Shown: positions 61,513 through 64,000 of the stretch, piece after piece | Layout: each line of letters begins with the position of its first letter | Position numbering within the stretch: position 1 is the first letter of the stretch | DNA from: Bradyrhizobium quebecense | Lineage (GTDB): Bacteria > Pseudomonadota > Alphaproteobacteria > Rhizobiales > Xanthobacteraceae | Assembly: GCF_013373795.3 (NCBI RefSeq) | Contig: NZ_CP088022.1 | Span: forward strand, 248,001 to 312,000 | Direction of reading: 5' to 3' | Length of the DNA stretch: 64,000 nucleotides | The notes under the pieces: generated by a model | The model's database searches: none | What the model saw: only the letters and a program-made list of their open reading frames with translations | Told to the model about the DNA's origin: nothing | Made by a program: the position numbers and the translations under genes

Positions 61513-62628
61513 ATGCGCATCGGCGTGCCCAAGGAAATCAAGGTCGAGGAATATCGGGTCGGGCTGACGCCCGCCTCGGTGCGGGAATATGTGGCGCACG
61601 GCCACGAAGTCGTGGTCCAGCGCGGCGCCGGCGACGGCATCGGTGCCGGCGATGACGTCTACACCCAGGCCGGCGCACGGATTGCCGACACCGCCGAAGA
61701 GGTGTTCTCGGTCGCCGAGATGATCGTGAAGGTGAAGGAGCCGCAGCCGTCCGAATGGATCCGGCTGCGTGAGGGCCAGATCCTCTTCACTTATCTGCAT
61801 CTTGCGCCCGACGTGCCGCAGACCGCGGGGCTGATCGCCTCCGGCTGCACGGCGGTCGCCTATGAGACCGTGACCGATGCGCATGGCGGGCTGCCGCTGC
61901 TCGCGCCGATGAGCGAAGTCGCCGGCCGGCTGGCGATCGAGGCCGCGGGTGCTGCGCTGCGCAAATCCGCCGACGGCATGGGCAAGCTGCTCGGCGGCGT
62001 GCCGGGCGTTCCGCCGGCGCGCGTTGCGATCATCGGCGGCGGCGTGGTCGGCACCCATGCGGCGCGGATGGCCGCCGGCCTTGGCAGCGACGTCACCATC
62101 CTTGACCGCTCATTGCCGCGGCTCCGTGCGCTCGACGACCTTTTCCTCGGGCGTGTCCGCACCCGTTACGCCACACTGGAAGCGATCGAGCAGGAGGTAT
62201 TCGCGGCTGACGTTGTGATCGGCGCGGTGCTGGTGCCCGGCGCCAGCGCGCCAAAGCTGGTGTCGCGCGCACAGCTCGCAGGCATGAAACGCCGTGCGGT
62301 GCTGGTCGACGTCGCGATCGATCAGGGCGGCTGCTTCGAGACCTCGAAGGCGACCACGCACCAGGCGCCGACCTATCTGGTCGACGACATCGTGCATTAT
62401 TGCGTCGCCAACATGCCGGGCGCGGTGCCGGTTACCTCGAGCCACGCACTCAACCACGCCACCTTGCCGTTCGGCCTGGCGCTGGCGTCGAAGGGACTGC
62501 GCGCGCTGGTCGAGGATCCGCATCTGCGCGCCGGCCTCAACGTCCATCGCGGCCGCATCACCAACCGCGCGGTGGCCGAGAGCCAGCATCTGTCGGCCGT
62601 GATGCCCGAGGAAGCGCTGGCGTCGTAG
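61513..62628 (+). CDS. ald: Alanine dehydrogenase
   Basis: 371 residues, exact family length; ATG 61513 with AAGGAG 6 nt upstream. L-alanine + NAD to pyruvate + NH3. The start [20 protein letters not shown], substrate Lys in VKVKEP, catalytic His in FTYLHLA, NAD fold [14 protein letters not shown] and the late Asp region [14 protein letters not shown] are all present. Control by the divergent Lrp-type gene is likely. Confidence 0.96.
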   Translation: MRIGVPKEIKVEEYRVGLTPASVREYVAHGHEVVVQRGAGDGIGAGDDVYTQAGARIADTAEEVFSVAEMIVKVKEPQPSEWIRLREGQILFTYLHLAPDVPQTAGLIASGCTAVAYETVTDAHGGLPLLAPMSEVAGRLAIEAAGAALRKSADGMGKLLGGVPGVPPARVAIIGGGVVGTHAARMAAGLGSDVTILDRSLPRLRALDDLFLGRVRTRYATLEAIEQEVFAADVVIGAVLVPGASAPKLVSRAQLAGMKRRAVLVDVAIDQGGCFETSKATTHQAPTYLVDDIVHYCVANMPGAVPVTSSHALNHATLPFGLALASKGLRALVEDPHLRAGLNVHRGRITNRAVAESQHLSAVMPEEALAS

Positions 62629-62647
62629 GAATTTCGACGCGCATTTG

Positions 62648-62733
62648 TAGCCCGGATGGAGCGAAGCGCAATCCGGGGCCGATCTCTCCGCGGAGGGACT
62701 GCCCCCGGATCGCGCTTCGCTCCATCCGGGCTA
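62648..62733. repeat. Intergenic palindromic repeat, TAGCCCGGATGGAGC family
   Basis: The 22-bp arms at 62648-62669 and 62712-62733 are perfect (TAGCCCGGATGGAGCGAAGC start, complement at the end); inner ATCCGGGG / CCCCCGGAT continue the stem. It lies between convergent ald and IclR genes and may end both transcripts. Confidence 0.9.
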
Positions 62734-62774
62734 CGGTTCTATCGTCCGCGGGACGCGTTGAGCGTCTTGAGAGG

Positions 62775-63563
62775 TCATTTTTCAACGACTCTCGGCCCGG
62801 CCACATCCGTCAGTTCTTTCAGCCGGCTCTGCATGACTTCAATGATCTGCTCGCGCTTTGCCGCGATCCGTTCGATTGGTCCGCCGATGCCGATCGCGAG
62901 CGGAGCGCGTCGCTTCGGCAGGGGAACAAGCATGCCGATTGTGTTTGCGCCCGGCGTCGTGCGGCCGCTCGACTCGGAAAAGCCGCGGCGGCGGATGCGC
63001 TCGACCTCTTCCAGAAAGGCCGCTTCGCGAACGCGCGCCGACTGACTCGGCTCCTCAGCGTTATTGCGACGGATGATGCCGCGAATTTTGGTGTTCGGCA
63101 TCTGGCTCAGCAGCACGTGTCCGAGCGCGGTGCGAACCATCGGTCGTACTTGACCGGCATTTGCAATGAACTGAAGCTGATTGCCGCCGGGGACAACGTG
63201 CAGATACCGCATCCCGGCGGCGCCGGCCTGTTGTCCAAGCATGACGGTCTCGCCGCCCGTCGCGGTCCAGAGTTCCTCCATCAGATCGGTGAGCTTTTGA
63301 TCACGGAACGGAGAACGACGGATCCAATCACCGAGCAGATTGACCCGGTAGCTGGGGATGAAACGCCGGGTCCGTCGGTCGTACTCAAGGTAGTTTAATT
63401 CAACGAGGCTGCGAAGCAACACTGACGTACTCGATTGGGGCATCTCCAGCGCGGAAGCTATTTCAGTCACGGAAGCAGCCCGCTTTGTTTCCCGAAAGAA
63501 CTCCAGAACTGCAAACGACCGCATGGCCGATTTGACGATGGCCGTCTTGTTCGCATTCGGCAT
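62775..63563 (-). CDS. IclR-family transcriptional regulator
   Basis: 262 residues. Winged helix-turn-helix (VKSAMRSFAVLEFFRETKRAASVTEIASALEMPQSSTSVLLRSLVELNYLEYDRRTRRF), then the IclR effector domain (~85-255) with GETVMLGQQ, VRPMVRTALGHVLLS and GANTIGMLVPLP. It is divergent from the LeuC-like gene, and the 145-nt gap has a perfect 16-bp palindrome. Probably represses or activates that gene in response to a catabolic acid. Confidence 0.93.
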   Translation of the reverse strand: MPNANKTAIVKSAMRSFAVLEFFRETKRAASVTEIASALEMPQSSTSVLLRSLVELNYLEYDRRTRRFIPSYRVNLLGDWIRRSPFRDQKLTDLMEELWTATGGETVMLGQQAGAAGMRYLHVVPGGNQLQFIANAGQVRPMVRTALGHVLLSQMPNTKIRGIIRRNNAEEPSQSARVREAAFLEEVERIRRRGFSESSGRTTPGANTIGMLVPLPKRRAPLAIGIGGPIERIAAKREQIIEVMQSRLKELTDVAGPRVVEK

Positions 63564-63597
63564 GGCTGTCTCCGCGGCGGGGCAACGACCGCGCCTC

Positions 63598-63613
63598 CAT
63601 CACATATGTGATG
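63598..63613. promoter_or_regulatory. Perfect 16-bp palindrome, probable IclR operator
   Basis: CATCACATATGTGATG, 35 nt before the IclR start and 96 nt before the LeuC-like start. A second short palindrome, ATTGGCGCCAAT, is at 63655-63666. Confidence 0.6.
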
Positions 63614-63708
63614 TTAGGGCAAAACTGCTTCACTTGACGACAACTTTGGCACAGATTGGCGCCAATTAGATCAAGCCGCATGGAAACGCGGAGAGCAGGG
63701 GAAGGCTG

Positions 63709-64000
63709 ATGCCCGGACGAAGTTTGGTCGAGAAGATCTGGGACCAGCATGTCATCGCCCGCCTCAGCGAGGACACGGACCTCCTTTCTATCGACCGCCA
63801 TCTGCTGCACGATCTCGGCGGCTCGCGCGGCCTGCTCGATCTCAAGAGCCGTGGCCTCAAGGTTCACAATCCCGAACTGACGTTTGCGACGCCGGATCAC
63901 GCGTTGTCGACGGCGCCCGGCCGCGCCGGAACCAGCAAGATCGGACAGGAATTGCTGGCTGCGCTGCGGACCGAGACGGCGGCGAGCGGCATCACGCTGT
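63709..64000 (+). CDS. Aconitase/3-isopropylmalate dehydratase large-subunit family (3' end cut)
   Basis: First 97 codons, ATG 63709 with GGGGAAGG upstream. The N terminus SLVEKIWDQHVIARLSEDTDLLSIDRHLLHDLGG followed by DLKSRGLKVHNPELTFATPDH matches LeuC-type hydro-lyases (the DHxxHDxGG and TFATPDH segments). The partner small subunit must lie to the right. Divergence from IclR suggests a catabolic paralogue such as a methylmalate or citraconate hydratase rather than leucine biosynthesis. Confidence 0.85.
   Translation, partial: MPGRSLVEKIWDQHVIARLSEDTDLLSIDRHLLHDLGGSRGLLDLKSRGLKVHNPELTFATPDHALSTAPGRAGTSKIGQELLAALRTETAASGITL

Noticed and set aside
60898..62058. A 386-residue Lrp-type protein with a long N-terminal extension
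   Set aside because: The extension is antisense to alanine dehydrogenase; GTG 61371 with AAGGAAAA gives a normal 157-residue Lrp protein.

Overview
The window comes from a high-GC alphaproteobacterium, most likely Bradyrhizobium or a close relative in the Nitrobacteraceae. The evidence is the long GC-rich frames, many LivK/H/M/G/F-type transporters, LysR/AraC/TetR/IclR regulators beside small catabolic operons, SPFH and SRPBCC proteins, and several families of long intergenic palindromes typical of that group. No rRNA, tRNA, CRISPR array, insertion sequence or prophage was seen. Both ends cut genes: a paaG-like hydratase on the left and an aconitase/LeuC-family gene on the right.

Left part (1-17 kb): a paaG-like gene with its own promoter and operator; an AraC regulator; an orphan branched-chain-type substrate-binding protein; a membrane protein broken by one missing base; an alpha/beta hydrolase and a methyltransferase; a TetR regulator divergent from a YdhR-like gene, sharing a palindromic operator; an aldo/keto reductase plus lactonase-type amidohydrolase pair; the RNA-binding factor Tex; a catalase; a secreted Gly/His-rich protein; and a two-component system.

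Central part (17.2-39.4 kb): twenty consecutive genes on the minus strand form what looks like one catabolic system. In transcription order it has a periplasmic binding protein, an AraC regulator, two LIV-type permeases, a LivG ATPase, a LivF ATPase fused to a UPF0261/Tm-1-like domain, a PEP-hydrolase-family TIM barrel, a 961-residue flotillin-like protein with a 44-residue repeat, two paralogous SRPBCC proteins, the FAD, 2Fe-2S and (split) molybdopterin subunits of a xanthine-dehydrogenase-family hydroxylase, CoxD- and CoxE-like maturation proteins, an amidohydrolase, a metallo-beta-lactamase-fold lactonase, an SMP-30/isochorismatase fusion, and an azoreductase-like flavoprotein. My reading is uptake of a small (hetero)aromatic or lactone-forming compound, hydroxylation by the molybdenum enzyme, then several hydrolytic steps. 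The substrate is unknown. This is the best candidate here for an undescribed system.

Right part (39.8-64 kb): a short-chain dehydrogenase lacking the usual catalytic Tyr; an acyl-CoA-dehydrogenase-fold protein carrying the Asp/Arg pair of nitroalkane oxidase; AraC and LysR regulators; a LysR remnant; two TonB-dependent receptors; small secreted and outer-membrane proteins; a protocatechuate/gallate lower-pathway set (RraA/LigK-like aldolase, LigJ-like hydratase, MFS carrier, LysR); a frameshifted glutamine amidotransferase; a cytochrome b561; an Lrp regulator divergent from alanine dehydrogenase; and an IclR regulator divergent from the LeuC-like gene across a perfect palindrome.

Gene functions are family assignments read by eye from translated sequence and motifs. 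No database search was run. Start codons were chosen from Shine-Dalgarno spacing and family length.
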